From positions 1-64,000 of the forward strand of contig JBGAIH010000008.1 in the NCBI GenBank assembly GCA_044225675.1: a DNA stretch of 64,000 nucleotides, read 5' to 3'. Origin of the DNA: JACMQX01 sp044225675. GTDB taxonomy: Bacteria > Pseudomonadota > Gammaproteobacteria > Burkholderiales > Burkholderiaceae_C. Within the stretch, counting starts at the first letter, position 1, and each line of letters opens with the position of its first letter. Positions 27,713 through 39,369 of this stretch are shown piece by piece. The notes beneath the pieces are model-generated. The model searched no databases. It was not told the origin of the DNA and saw only the letters and a list, made by a program, of their open reading frames with translations. A program made the position numbers and the translations under genes.

Positions 27713-28153
27713 ATGCTCCGAAACATCCCGCCCCTGCTGACGCCGGACGCCCTGCATGCGCTGGCGAGCATGGGCCATGGCGACGACCTGGCCATCGTGG
27801 ACGCCAACTTCCCGGCGGCTGCCGTGGCTGCGCGTGGCGCAGGGCGGCTGGTGCGCGTCCCCGGCGCCGATGCGCCGGCCGTGCTGGCGGCGGTGCTCGC
27901 CCTGTTGCCACTGGACGACTTCGTGCCCGACGCGGCCTGGACGATGGAGGTGGTGGGCGACGCGAGCCGCGTGCCGCCGCCCGTCGCGCAGTTCCAGGCG
28001 GCGCTGGCAGCGGCGGGCGAACGCCCTGCCGCCACGCTGGAGCGCTTTGCGTTCTATGAACGGGCGCGGTCTGCCTTTGCCATCGTGCAGACCGGCGAGC
28101 TGCGCAAGTACGGCAACATCCTCCTGCGCAAGGGCGTGATCGCCACGGACTGA
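27713..28153 (+). CDS. fucU: L-fucose mutarotase-like protein (RbsD/FucU)
   Basis: A 146-residue protein of the RbsD/FucU family, close to E. coli FucU in length. Its end, with F-A-F-Y-E-R-A-x-x-A-F-A-I-V and K-Y-G-N-I-L-L-x-K-G-V, and its start, M-L-x-x-I-x-P-L-L-T-P-x-x-L, match FucU rather than RbsD. These enzymes interconvert alpha and beta anomers of L-fucose (or ribose), feeding the right anomer to the dehydrogenase encoded divergently. Active-site residues in M-G-H-G-D and D-A-N-F-P-A are present. The start is the ATG at 27713 with a weak GGAA. It is the first gene of the plus-strand operon that continues to the kinase at 33721. Confidence 0.9.
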   Translation: MLRNIPPLLTPDALHALASMGHGDDLAIVDANFPAAAVAARGAGRLVRVPGADAPAVLAAVLALLPLDDFVPDAAWTMEVVGDASRVPPPVAQFQAALAAAGERPAATLERFAFYERARSAFAIVQTGELRKYGNILLRKGVIATD

Positions 28154-28155
28154 GC

Positions 28156-28908
28156 ATGAGTACGTCGCACCTCCACGCCTCCCCTGCCCCGCATGCTGCC
28201 TCCCATGCCGCCCCTCACGCGGCACCCATCAGCCTGCGCGCCCAGGCCTACGAGAGCTTCCAGCAGCAGATCGTCGACGCCAACATCCGGCCGGGCCAAT
28301 TCATCTCGCAGCGCGAGCTGATGCAGCTGCTGGGCATGCCGCTGGGCGCGGTGCGCGAGCTGATTCCCCGCCTGGAGGCCGAAGGCCTGCTCAAGACGGT
28401 GCCGCAGCGCGGGCTGCAGGTTGCGCACGTGGACCTCAAGCTGATCAACAACGCGTTCCAGCTGCGCCGGCTGCTCGAACGCGAGGCGGCCAGCCGCTTC
28501 GTGACGGCGGTGAGCGACACCGACCTGCACGCCATCGAGGACGCCCACCTGGACATCGTGCGCCGGGCGCGCCGCACCAAGGTCGATGACGCGCTGCTCA
28601 AGGACGCGACCACGGTGGACTGGGGCCTGCACGACCTGATGATCGACACGCTCGGCAACGAGCTGATCTCCGAGACCTACCGCATCAACAGCCTGCGCGT
28701 GCGGCTGATCCGCCTCGAAGGCTCGACCCTGTCGGCCGACGTGCTGGTGCCTGCGATGGAAGAACACCTCTGGTTCATCGACGCGCTCAAGCGGCGCGAC
28801 GCTGCAGCCGTGGTCGAGCGGCTGAACCATCACATCGACAGCGCGCATCGCCGCGTGCTCGGCTTGCCACGGCCCGACATGCCGTGGTCCCTGGAGAAAA
28901 CCGAATGA
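28156..28908 (+). CDS. GntR-family (FCD) transcriptional regulator
   Basis: A 250-residue regulator. A His/Ala-rich leader (residues 1-26) precedes a winged helix-turn-helix (about 30-95) with G-Q-F-I-S-Q-R-E-L, then G-M-P-L-G-A-V-R-E, and the wing L-K-T-V-P-Q-R-G-L. A helical FCD effector domain (about 105-240) follows, with the usual metal-ligand-like Asp/His set (D-L-M near 157; H-H near 232). FCD regulators typically sense sugar acids. It starts 2 bp after the fucU stop and overlaps the next gene by four bases (ATGA), so it is embedded in the operon it probably controls. Confidence 0.9.
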   Translation: MSTSHLHASPAPHAASHAAPHAAPISLRAQAYESFQQQIVDANIRPGQFISQRELMQLLGMPLGAVRELIPRLEAEGLLKTVPQRGLQVAHVDLKLINNAFQLRRLLEREAASRFVTAVSDTDLHAIEDAHLDIVRRARRTKVDDALLKDATTVDWGLHDLMIDTLGNELISETYRINSLRVRLIRLEGSTLSADVLVPAMEEHLWFIDALKRRDAAAVVERLNHHIDSAHRRVLGLPRPDMPWSLEKTE

Positions 28909-29828
28909 CATCCGCCCCCCATGCCGCCTTCCGCGGCATCTGGCCCGCCCTGCTGACGCCCCTGACGGCGCAGCTCGACATCGACCACGGCAAGTTCGCC
29001 GCGCATTGCCAGCGCCTTCTGGCCAGCGGCTGCGGCGGCGTGACCGCCTTCGGCACGACGGGTGAAGGGCCTTCGTTCTCGATGGCCGAACGCCGCGAAG
29101 CGATCGACCGGCTGGTGACCGGCGGCGTGCCGGCCGACCGCATCATCGTGTCGACCAGCTGCTCGGCGCTGCCCGAGACGCTGGAGCTGACGCGCCATGC
29201 GGTGGCGGCCGGCGTCCACGGGGTGCTGATGCTGCCGCCCTTCTTCCTCAAGGGCGTGTCGGACCAGGGCATCATCGACAGCTACCGGCAGGTGATCGAC
29301 GGCATGCGCGGCCAGCCGATGCGGCTGTACCTGTACCACATCCCGCAGGTGTCGGGCGTGCCGCTGTCGCACCACGTGATCTCGACGCTGCAGCGCGAAT
29401 ACCCGGGCGTGATTGCCGGCATCAAGGACAGCGCCTGCGACACCGCCCACTCGGTGGGCCTGGCCGAGGCCTTCATGAAGGACCTGACGGTCTATGTCGG
29501 CTACGAGCCCGACCTGCCCGAGATGGGCCGGCGCGGCAGCACCGGTGCCATCAGCGGCCTCGCGAACTTCATGCCGCGCGTGGTGCATGGCCTGGTGACG
29601 CAGCCCGATGCACCCGGCACGCCTGCCGCGCGCGAGCGCGTGCTGCGCCTGCTGGCGCTGCTGCAGCCCTATTCGCTCATGCCCGCGCTCAAGGGCATCA
29701 TGGCCCTGCTCGACAAGGACCCGACCTGGCTGCGGGTGCGCCCGCCGCTCGTGGCCTTGACCGACGCGCAGTACCAGGCGCTGGCCGCCGCCATCACCGC
29801 CTTCGGCATTGATCCACAATCCGACTGA
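28905..29828 (+). CDS. DapA-family aldolase (DHDPS/NAL superfamily)
   Basis: A 307-residue class I aldolase of the dihydrodipicolinate synthase / N-acetylneuraminate lyase superfamily. Landmarks: T-T-G-E at residues 51-54, Tyr144 in Y-L-Y-H-I-P, and the Schiff-base Lys174 in A-G-I-K-D-S. It is not the housekeeping DapA, as it sits inside a sugar operon. The likely role is pyruvate-releasing cleavage of a 2-keto-3-deoxy sugar acid such as 2-keto-3-deoxy-fuconate. The start is the ATG at 28905, overlapping the GntR stop. Exact substrate is inferred from the neighbours. Confidence 0.87.
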   Translation: MTSAPHAAFRGIWPALLTPLTAQLDIDHGKFAAHCQRLLASGCGGVTAFGTTGEGPSFSMAERREAIDRLVTGGVPADRIIVSTSCSALPETLELTRHAVAAGVHGVLMLPPFFLKGVSDQGIIDSYRQVIDGMRGQPMRLYLYHIPQVSGVPLSHHVISTLQREYPGVIAGIKDSACDTAHSVGLAEAFMKDLTVYVGYEPDLPEMGRRGSTGAISGLANFMPRVVHGLVTQPDAPGTPAARERVLRLLALLQPYSLMPALKGIMALLDKDPTWLRVRPPLVALTDAQYQALAAAITAFGIDPQSD

Positions 29829-29862
29829 GTTTCATCGCCCCCATCCCAAGAAGGAGACAACC

Positions 29863-30870
29863 ATGAAGACTTCCCTGCTCCGCCGCAGCCTGCTGGCCGC
29901 GGCCTCCACGCTGGCCCTGGCCGGCGGCTTCGTCCCCGCTGCCCAGGCGCAGAACAAGATGGTGCTGCGCATCTCGACGCCGGCCGTGCCCGACGACTGG
30001 CACGCCAAGATGTGGACCGTGTTCAAGGAGTCGCTCGACAAGAGCGCACCCGGCGAGTTCGACGTGCAGATCAACCTCAACGCCTCGCTGTTCAAGCAGG
30101 GCACGGAGCCGGCGGCCATGGCGCGCGGCAACCTGGAGCTGTCGTCGATCTCGGCCTTCGACATCGCCAAGCTGGTGCCGGAGTTCTCGATCTTCACCGC
30201 CGGCTACATCATCCGCGACCCGGCGCACCAGCAGAAGGTCTTCAACGGCCCGATCGGCGACGAACTGTTCAAGCTGGTGGCCGAGAAAATGGACGTCACC
30301 CCGCTGTCGACCATCTACCTGGGCACGCGCCAGGTCAATCTGCGCGAGGCCCGCAACGTGAAGACGCCGGCCGACCTCAAGGGCGTGAAGCTGCGCATGC
30401 CCGGCTCCAAGGAGTGGCTGTTCCTCGGCGAGGCGCTGGGCGCCACGCCCACGCCGCTGGCCTTCGGCGAGGTGTATCTGGGCCTGAAGACCGGCACCAT
30501 CGACGGCCAGGACAATCCCCTGCCCTCGGTGCGCGCGGCCAAGTTCTATGAAGTGACCAAGCAGATCGTGATGACCAGCCACCTGGTGGACGGCATCTTC
30601 ATCGCGATCTCCAACAAGGCCTGGAACGCGTTGACGCCGGCGCAGAAGACCAAGGTGAAGGCTGCGGCGCAGGCGGCGTCCGCCTACAACAACGAGAACC
30701 GCATCAAGGAAGAAGGCCAGCTCGTGGACTTCTTCAAGAAGGAAGGCCTGACCGTGACGACGCCCGACGTCGACGCCTTCCGCAAGCAGGTCCAGACGAC
30801 GTACCAGAACTCGGAGTACGCCAAGGTCTGGCCCAAGGGCCTGCTCGATCGCATCAACGCGACGAAGTAA
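29863..30870 (+). CDS. dctP: TRAP transporter solute-binding protein (DctP family)
   Basis: A 335-residue periplasmic binding protein. Residues 1-29 are a signal peptide (R-R-S-L-L-A-A-A-S, cut after A-Q-A). The mature protein has the DctP layout, with the Arg-containing L-R-M-P-G-S-K-E-W motif that usually contacts a carboxylate of the ligand, and G-Q-D-N-P-L near the hinge. The ligand is therefore probably a sugar acid or similar organic acid rather than the free sugar. The ATG at 29863 follows AAGGAG. It is followed by the small and large TRAP membrane subunits. Confidence 0.93.
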   Translation: MKTSLLRRSLLAAASTLALAGGFVPAAQAQNKMVLRISTPAVPDDWHAKMWTVFKESLDKSAPGEFDVQINLNASLFKQGTEPAAMARGNLELSSISAFDIAKLVPEFSIFTAGYIIRDPAHQQKVFNGPIGDELFKLVAEKMDVTPLSTIYLGTRQVNLREARNVKTPADLKGVKLRMPGSKEWLFLGEALGATPTPLAFGEVYLGLKTGTIDGQDNPLPSVRAAKFYEVTKQIVMTSHLVDGIFIAISNKAWNALTPAQKTKVKAAAQAASAYNNENRIKEEGQLVDFFKKEGLTVTTPDVDAFRKQVQTTYQNSEYAKVWPKGLLDRINATK

Positions 30871-30894
30871 TCCGCGCAGCCCACGGACTTCCGG

Positions 30895-31374
30895 ATGAAA
30901 GCCTGGCCCAAGAAGGCCGCCGACCTGATCGGCGGCGGCCTGTTCCTGACCCTGTTTCTCGTGTTCGTGGTGCAGGTGACGGCGCGCTTTGCCTTCGGCA
31001 AGCCGCTGCCCTGGACCGACGAGGCGGCCGTGATCCTCTATGTCTGGGTCATCCTGTGGGCGGCCGCCTTCTGCGTGCCCGAGCGCGAGCAGGTGGTGTT
31101 CGACCTGCTGTGGAACAACGTCGGCCGGCGCGCACGCCAGGCGATGAAGGCCGTCGGCAATCTGATGATCGGCGGGCTGGCGCTGTGGGCGATTCCGGCG
31201 ACCTGGGACTATGTGCGCTTCATGGCGCGCGAAGGCACGCCGGTGCTGGGCGTGCCCTTCATGTGGGTCTTCATGCCCTTCGTGCTGCTGCTGGCAGCCC
31301 TGGTGGTGCGCTCGGCCTGGGGCATCTGGGAAGCCCTGCGGGGCATTGATGTGGAAGCGGAGTTGCGGCTATGA
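30895..31374 (+). CDS. dctQ: TRAP transporter small permease (DctQ family)
   Basis: A 159-residue inner-membrane protein with four predicted membrane segments (about residues 10-32, 45-63, 83-102 and 122-145). P-W-T-D-E-A-A-V-I-L-Y-V-W between the first two is the typical DctQ signature (W-x-D-E). It pairs with the DctM protein encoded next to form the sodium-driven uptake channel. The start at 30895 lies 24 bp after the dctP stop. Its stop overlaps the dctM start by four bases (ATGA). Confidence 0.92.
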   Translation: MKAWPKKAADLIGGGLFLTLFLVFVVQVTARFAFGKPLPWTDEAAVILYVWVILWAAAFCVPEREQVVFDLLWNNVGRRARQAMKAVGNLMIGGLALWAIPATWDYVRFMAREGTPVLGVPFMWVFMPFVLLLAALVVRSAWGIWEALRGIDVEAELRL

Positions 31375-32666
31375 GCCTCGCCCTGATCGTTCTTTGCGGG
31401 GTGCTCGTGGCCGGCATGGCCCTGCGCATGCCCATCGGCTTTTCGATGATCGCCTCGGGCATCGCCTACCTGATCGTCAAGCGCCAGGACCTGGGCCTCG
31501 TCGCCGAGCAGATCGGCAACGGCCTGTACAACAGCTATGTGCTGCTGGCAGTTCCGCTGTTCGTGTTCGCGGCCAACATCATGAACGCCGGCACGGTGAG
31601 CGAACGCATCTTCGACTTCTGCCGCATCCTGGTGGGCCGCCTGCGCGGCGGTCTGGCGCAGGTAGACATTCTCGTGAGCGTGATCTTTTCGGGCATGAGC
31701 GGCAGCGCCATTGCCGACGCCGCAGGCCCCGGGCTGGTGACGATCCGCCAGATGCTCAAGAAGCCCGAATATTCGCGCGGCTTCGCGGGTGCGGTGGTGG
31801 TCGCCAGCGCCACGCTGGGCCCGATCATCCCGCCCTCGATCCCGATGGTGATCTACGCGCTCGTCTCGGGCGCCTCGGTGGGCGCCCTGTTCCTCGGAGG
31901 CGTGGTGCCCGGCGTCCTGATGGCGCTGATGATGATGGGCGTGGTGCACGTGATCGCCACGCGGCGCAACATGCCGCGCGAAGACAAGATTCCGCTGCGG
32001 GAATGGCCGGCCATCATCTACCGGGGGGCACTGCCGCTGTCGATGCCCATCGTGCTGCTGGGCGGCATCTACTCGGGCGCCTTCACGCCGACCGAGGCCG
32101 CCGCCGTGGCCGCCTTCCATGCGCTGGTGCTGGCCGGCGTGATCTACCGGGCGCTGAGCTGGCGCAGCTTCTGGGGTGTGGTGCTCGAATCGACGCGCGG
32201 CAGTGCCGTGATCACGATGATCCTGGCCGGCTCCTTCATGCTGAACTACGCGTTCACCGCCGAGGGTGTGCCGCAGGCCATGGCCAGCTGGGTCGAAGGC
32301 ATGCAGTTCTCGAAGGTCGGCTTCCTGCTGATGGTGAACTTCATGTTCCTGGTGCTGGGCTGCTTCCTCGACGTGTCGGTGCTGCTGCTGGTGTTCGTGC
32401 CCATGCTGCTGCCGGCCGCCAAGCTGCTCGGCGTGGACCTGGTGCACTTCGGCGTGCTGGTGGTGCTGAACATGATGATCGGCCTGATCCACCCGCCCTT
32501 CGGCATGCTGCTGTTCGTGACCAAGGCGCTGACGGGCATCCCGATCGGCGAGATGATGAAGGAAGGCTGGCCCTTCCTCGTGATGCTGCTGCTCCTGCTG
32601 CTGGCGATGACGCTGTTCCCGCAGATCGTGCTGTGGCTGCCGCAGACGATGGGGTATGGCAAGTGA
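31371..32666 (+). CDS. dctM: TRAP transporter large permease (DctM family)
   Basis: A 431-residue inner-membrane protein with about twelve membrane segments. It carries family features S-G-M-S-G-S-A-I-A-D-A in the first half and G-A-F-T-P-T-E-A-A-A-V-A in the second. It forms the translocation pathway, using the ligand delivered by the DctP-type binding protein and coupling to the ion gradient. It starts at the ATG at 31371 inside the dctQ stop, and its own stop overlaps the GTG start of the next gene by four bases, so translation of dctQ, dctM and the kinase is coupled. Confidence 0.93.
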   Translation: MSLALIVLCGVLVAGMALRMPIGFSMIASGIAYLIVKRQDLGLVAEQIGNGLYNSYVLLAVPLFVFAANIMNAGTVSERIFDFCRILVGRLRGGLAQVDILVSVIFSGMSGSAIADAAGPGLVTIRQMLKKPEYSRGFAGAVVVASATLGPIIPPSIPMVIYALVSGASVGALFLGGVVPGVLMALMMMGVVHVIATRRNMPREDKIPLREWPAIIYRGALPLSMPIVLLGGIYSGAFTPTEAAAVAAFHALVLAGVIYRALSWRSFWGVVLESTRGSAVITMILAGSFMLNYAFTAEGVPQAMASWVEGMQFSKVGFLLMVNFMFLVLGCFLDVSVLLLVFVPMLLPAAKLLGVDLVHFGVLVVLNMMIGLIHPPFGMLLFVTKALTGIPIGEMMKEGWPFLVMLLLLLLAMTLFPQIVLWLPQTMGYGK

Positions 32667-33717
32667 GAAATCGGGCGGGCCGTGATGCCGGCGCCGCGCC
32701 GGTCGACGTGGTCTGCGTGGCCAGCTGGAACGCGGACCTCGTCTCGCACGTGCCGCGGCCGCTGGCCCGGGGCGAGACGCTGATGGCCGGCGGCTTTGAC
32801 ATCTCCCCCGGCGGCAAGGGCAGCAATGCGGCCGTGGCCGCCGCACGCCAGGGCGCCCGCACCGCGCTGATCGCGCGCGTCGGCGACGACGACTTCGGCC
32901 GCATGGGCCTGGCGCTCTGGCAGCGCGAAGGCATTGCCACGGCTGGCGTCGAGGTCGCCGCAGGCGAGCGCAGCGGCGTGGCGCAGATCCTCGTGTATGA
33001 CGATGGCGACAACAGCATCGCGGTCTTTCCCGGTGCGACGGCCGGCCTAACGGCCCGTCACGCGCAGGCGGCGACCGGCGTGCTGAGCGGCTGCCAGCTG
33101 GTGATGGCCTCGTGCGAGGTCCCAGCCGAGGTGACGCGCGAAGCCTTCCGCATCGCCCGCGCGGCGGGCGCGACCACCCTTCTCAACCCCGCACCGGCGC
33201 AGCCGCTGGACGACGATCTGCTGGCCCTGGTGGACGTGCTCACGCCCAATGAAACCGAACTGCTCGCGATTGCAGGCGTCGAGGTTTTGGCCGAGGGCCC
33301 GGGTGCCATTCCGTCGACGTCTGCGTCGACCTCAGCGGCGACGCCAGCGTCGCAGGAGACTTCGCATGCAGCATCGCCTGAAGCATCGCATGACACATCA
33401 CGTGAGGCCGCAGCGGCCGAGGCCCTGCTGCGCCGCGGGGTCGGCGCCGTGATCGTGACGCTGGGCGCCGAGGGCTGCCGCCTCTATCGCACGGACCAGG
33501 CTGCGGTGACAGTGCCCGGTCGGCGGGTCCGCGTGGCCGACACCATCGGCGCGGGCGACACCTTCACCGGCTCGCTGGCCGCAGCGCTGGCGCGCGGGCA
33601 GCCCCTGGAAGATGCGCTGCGGCACGCCAATGCGGCGGCCGCGCTGTCAGTGATGGGCCATGGCGCGATCGGCGGCATCCCGACGCTTGCGCAGGTCGAC
33701 GCGTTGCTGGCGGGCTG

Positions 33718-33721
<4 letters not shown>
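32663..33721 (+). CDS. PfkB-family sugar kinase (ribokinase-like)
   Basis: A 352-residue ribokinase-type kinase. The N-terminal substrate motif G-G-K-G-S-N-A-A is at 50-57, and the C-terminal ATP/catalytic motif D-T-I-G-A-G-D-T-F at 293-301, with base Asp299. The kinase is longer than usual because of a low-complexity insertion at about residues 211-248, rich in Ser, Thr, Ala and His, between N-E-T-E-L and the A-L-L-R-R-G-V helix. The start is a GTG at 32663 overlapping the dctM stop. It should phosphorylate a sugar or keto-sugar from this operon, but the substrate is not readable. Its TAG stop overlaps the glmM stop on the other strand. Confidence 0.85.
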
Positions 33722-35049
<1,328 letters not shown>

Positions 35050-35149
35050 GGCCGCATTGTCCCCGAAGGGGCGCCGATGTCGATCGACGTGCAAGCTGTT
35101 ACCTTGGCAAGTTCGCCTGACGCGCGGCAGGACGCCTGCGCTGGCGGGC

Positions 35150-35983
35150 TCAGGTCGGAGCCGCCACCGTGGCCTGCCACACCTGCAGTGCCTGGGCGGT
35201 CTCGCGCACGTCGTGCACCCGCACGATCCGCGCGCCGCGCTCGACCGCCAGCAGCGCGGCCGCGACGCTCGGCACCCGGCGATCGGCCACGTCCAGGCCT
35301 GTGACGGCGCCCAGGGACGACTTGCGCGACCAGCCCGCCAGCACGGGAAACCCTGCCGCGAGGAGTTCGGGCTGGCGCCGCAGCAGCTCGAAGTTCTGCA
35401 CGACCGTCTTGCCGAAGCCGGTGCCGGCGTCCCAGACGATCCGCTCACGCCCGACGCCGCGCGCCAGCAGGGCCGCGCTGCGCCGCGCAAGGAAGTCCAG
35501 CACCTGCGGCACCACGTCGCCCTCCATGGGCGCCACCTGCATGGTCCGCGGATCGCGGTGCATGTGCATGAGGCAGACGCCGCACGCCGGGTGCGCGGCA
35601 ACGGCATCGAGCGCCTGCGGCTGGCGCAGGGCCCAGATGTCGTTGATGATGTCGGCGCCCAGGTCGAGGACGGCGCGCATCACGTCGGCCTTGTAGGTGT
35701 CGACCGAGACCGGCACGCCCAGCTTCACGGCCTCGCGCACGACGGGCACGACGCGCGCCAGTTCCTCGGCCAGCGGGACGGCCGGCGCGCCGGGGCGGGT
35801 GGATTCGCCGCCGATGTCGAGAATGTCGGCGCCATCGGCCACAAGACGCTCGCAGTGGGCCAGCGCGCCGCGGACGTCGCCATGCCGCCCGCCGTCCGAG
35901 AACGAATCAGGCGTGGCGTTGACGATGCCCATGATCTGCGGGCGGGACAGGTCGATTCGGAAGCGGGAGGTCTGCCAGTACAT
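35150..35983 (-). CDS. folP: Dihydropteroate synthase
   Basis: A 277-residue TIM-barrel enzyme joining 6-hydroxymethyl-dihydropterin pyrophosphate with p-aminobenzoate in folate synthesis; it is the sulphonamide target. The signatures are M-G-I-V-N-A-T-P-D-S-F-S-D-G-G near the start, D-I-G-G-E-S-T-R-P-G, and a late G-W-S-R-K-S motif. I place the start at the ATG at 35983 (M-Y-W-Q-T), as in relatives; an upstream GTG at 36013 would fall inside the terminator hairpin's T-rich tail. It lies between ftsH and glmM. Confidence 0.94.
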   Translation of the reverse strand: MYWQTSRFRIDLSRPQIMGIVNATPDSFSDGGRHGDVRGALAHCERLVADGADILDIGGESTRPGAPAVPLAEELARVVPVVREAVKLGVPVSVDTYKADVMRAVLDLGADIINDIWALRQPQALDAVAAHPACGVCLMHMHRDPRTMQVAPMEGDVVPQVLDFLARRSAALLARGVGRERIVWDAGTGFGKTVVQNFELLRRQPELLAAGFPVLAGWSRKSSLGAVTGLDVADRRVPSVAAALLAVERGARIVRVHDVRETAQALQVWQATVAAPT

Positions 35984-36000
35984 GGGAGGATTTTCGGCTG

Positions 36001-36035
36001 AAAACCAAAACACAACGGGGCCGCAAGGGCCCCGT
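36001..36035 (-). terminator. Intrinsic terminator between ftsH and folP
   Basis: On the minus strand, the perfect 8-bp stem ACGGGGCC/GGCCCCGT (36015-36022 with 36028-36035) is followed by a T-rich tail (TGTGTTTTGGTTTT). It lies about 70 bp after the ftsH stop and directly before folP, so folP and glmM need either read-through or their own promoter. Confidence 0.7.
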
Positions 36036-36103
36036 CGAGGAAGCAGGCCCGCTGCGGACCTGGAAGAAAAGAAGCCCGGCGACAGAGCCGAGATCCGGCG
36101 GGA

Positions 36104-38017
<1,914 letters not shown>

Positions 38018-38203
38018 CTGAATCTCCGATTCGCATGGGGCTGAGGGCCAGCCCCGTACCTGCGACCCATTTTAGGCGTTTCAAGCAGTCCGACGATGTA
38101 TTTTCACAACGACAGCCATAGGCCCAGCGGGGGCTTGGGGCCGCGCAGGCCGGCCGGTCAGGCGCCCCACCCCGGCGCCGAGCCTGGCGCCTGCACAGCC
38201 GGC

Positions 38204-38863
38204 TCAGGCGGCGCGAAGGCCCATGCCCACGAGAAACGTCTCGGAGGACTTGTCGCGGGACGCCTTGGGCTTGATCGCCTTGACCACCCGGAAAGTGTCC
38301 TTGAAAGCCTTGACAAGCTGGCTGTAGCCCCCGCCATGGAAGACTTTGGCCACCAGGGCGCCCTCGGGCTTCATGTGGTGGACCGCGAAGTCGATCGCCA
38401 GCTCGACCAGGGCCGAGATGCGGGCCGCGTCGGTGGAGGCGATGCCCGACAGGTTGGGCGCCATGTCGGAGACGACGACGTCGGCCCGGGCCCCGCCCAG
38501 GGCGGCCAGGAGCTGCTCGAGCACCGCCGTCTCGGTGAAGTCGCCCTGGATGAACTGCACGCCTTCGATCGGCTCCATGGGCAGCAGATCAACCGCCACG
38601 ATGGCGCCATTGAGGGCGCCGGCGGCGGCCCCGCCCGGCGACAGGCGCCGGCGCACGTACTGGCTCCAGGCGCCGGGGGCGCTGCCCAGGTCCACGACCA
38701 GATGCCCCGGCCGGATCAGGCCCAGGGTTTCGTCGATTTCCTTGAGCTTGTAGGCTGCGCGCGCCCGGAAGCCCTCCTTCTGGGCGAGCTTGACGTAGGT
38801 GTCATTGACATGGTCGTTGAGCCATGCCTTGTTGACCTTCTTGCTTTTGGTTTTGACTTTCAT
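38204..38863 (-). CDS. rlmE: 23S rRNA 2'-O-methyltransferase RlmE (FtsJ/RrmJ)
   Basis: A 219-residue SAM-dependent methyltransferase that modifies U2552 of 23S rRNA late in large-subunit assembly. It has a basic N-terminus, then R-A-A-Y-K-L with the first catalytic Lys, the SAM loop D-L-G-S-A-P-G-A-W-S-Q, V-V-S-D-M-A-P-N with the catalytic Asp, and a late V-A-K-V-F-H-G-G with the second Lys. It is upstream of ftsH, as in E. coli, and divergent from the yhbY-like gene with only 35 bp between the starts. Confidence 0.96.
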   Translation of the reverse strand: MKVKTKSKKVNKAWLNDHVNDTYVKLAQKEGFRARAAYKLKEIDETLGLIRPGHLVVDLGSAPGAWSQYVRRRLSPGGAAAGALNGAIVAVDLLPMEPIEGVQFIQGDFTETAVLEQLLAALGGARADVVVSDMAPNLSGIASTDAARISALVELAIDFAVHHMKPEGALVAKVFHGGGYSQLVKAFKDTFRVVKAIKPKASRDKSSETFLVGMGLRAA

Positions 38864-38885
38864 CGTGTCCGCGTGCCTGTCACTC

Positions 38886-38892
38886 GATAATA
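38886..38892. promoter_or_regulatory. Overlapping divergent -10 elements for rlmE and yhbY
   Basis: In the 35-bp gap, GATAAT (38886-38891, plus) and TATTAT (38892-38887, minus) occupy the same bases. Each is at a suitable distance to serve its own gene. For yhbY this would place the transcript start almost at the ATG (38899). No clear -35 boxes are seen. Confidence 0.35.
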
Positions 38893-38898
38893 CGGGTT

Positions 38899-39369
38899 AT
38901 GCCCCAAATCCAGCTCACCCCCGCGCAGCGCAAGGTCCATCGGGCCGAAGCCCACCACCTCGACCCCGTGGTCATGATCGGCGGCGACGGCCTCACGCCC
39001 GCCGTCCGCAAGGAGGCAGACGCCGCGCTCAATGCCCACGGGCTGATCAAGGTGCGGGTGTTCTCCGACGACCGCCAGCAACGCGAGACCTTCTACCAGA
39101 CGCTGGCCGACGAACTCGATGCCGCGCCGATCCAGCACATCGGCAAGCTGCTGGTGTTCTGGCGTCCCAAGCCCGTCAAGGCCAAGGAAGTCGACGAGGA
39201 GCGAATGCCCGGCCCGCGCGACTTCAAGGTTCTGAAGTACAGCAGCCGGGGCGGCCAGCGGCCGGAGGTCAAGACCCTGCGGGTGCTGGGCAACCAGCGC
39301 CTGACACCGGGCGGCAAGGTCAAGCGGGCCAAGCCCAAGCAAAAGAGCATCAAGAAGCGCCAGGGCTAG
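38899..39369 (+). CDS. yhbY: CRM-domain RNA-binding protein YhbY
   Basis: A 156-residue protein with a CRS1/YhbY (CRM) domain in the first 95 residues, including the RNA-contact loop G-G-D-G-L. E. coli YhbY binds pre-50S particles. This version is longer than the usual 97 residues, with a basic C-terminal tail (K-V-K-R-A-K-P-K-Q-K) typical of an RNA-binding extension. It is divergent from rlmE, another 50S assembly factor, a conserved pairing. Its 3' end overlaps the convergent DUF4149 gene by 20 bp. Confidence 0.93.
   Translation: MPQIQLTPAQRKVHRAEAHHLDPVVMIGGDGLTPAVRKEADAALNAHGLIKVRVFSDDRQQRETFYQTLADELDAAPIQHIGKLLVFWRPKPVKAKEVDEERMPGPRDFKVLKYSSRGGQRPEVKTLRVLGNQRLTPGGKVKRAKPKQKSIKKRQG

Noticed and set aside
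31211..32662. Upstream extension of the kinase frame
   Set aside because: It runs inside dctQ/dctM in another frame; the GTG at 32663 overlapping the dctM stop is the sensible start.
38079..38085. CTTGAAA upstream of ftsH, like a sigma-32 -35 box
   Set aside because: No CCCCAT-type -10 at the correct 11-16 bp spacing; the next CCCCAT is about 38 bp away.
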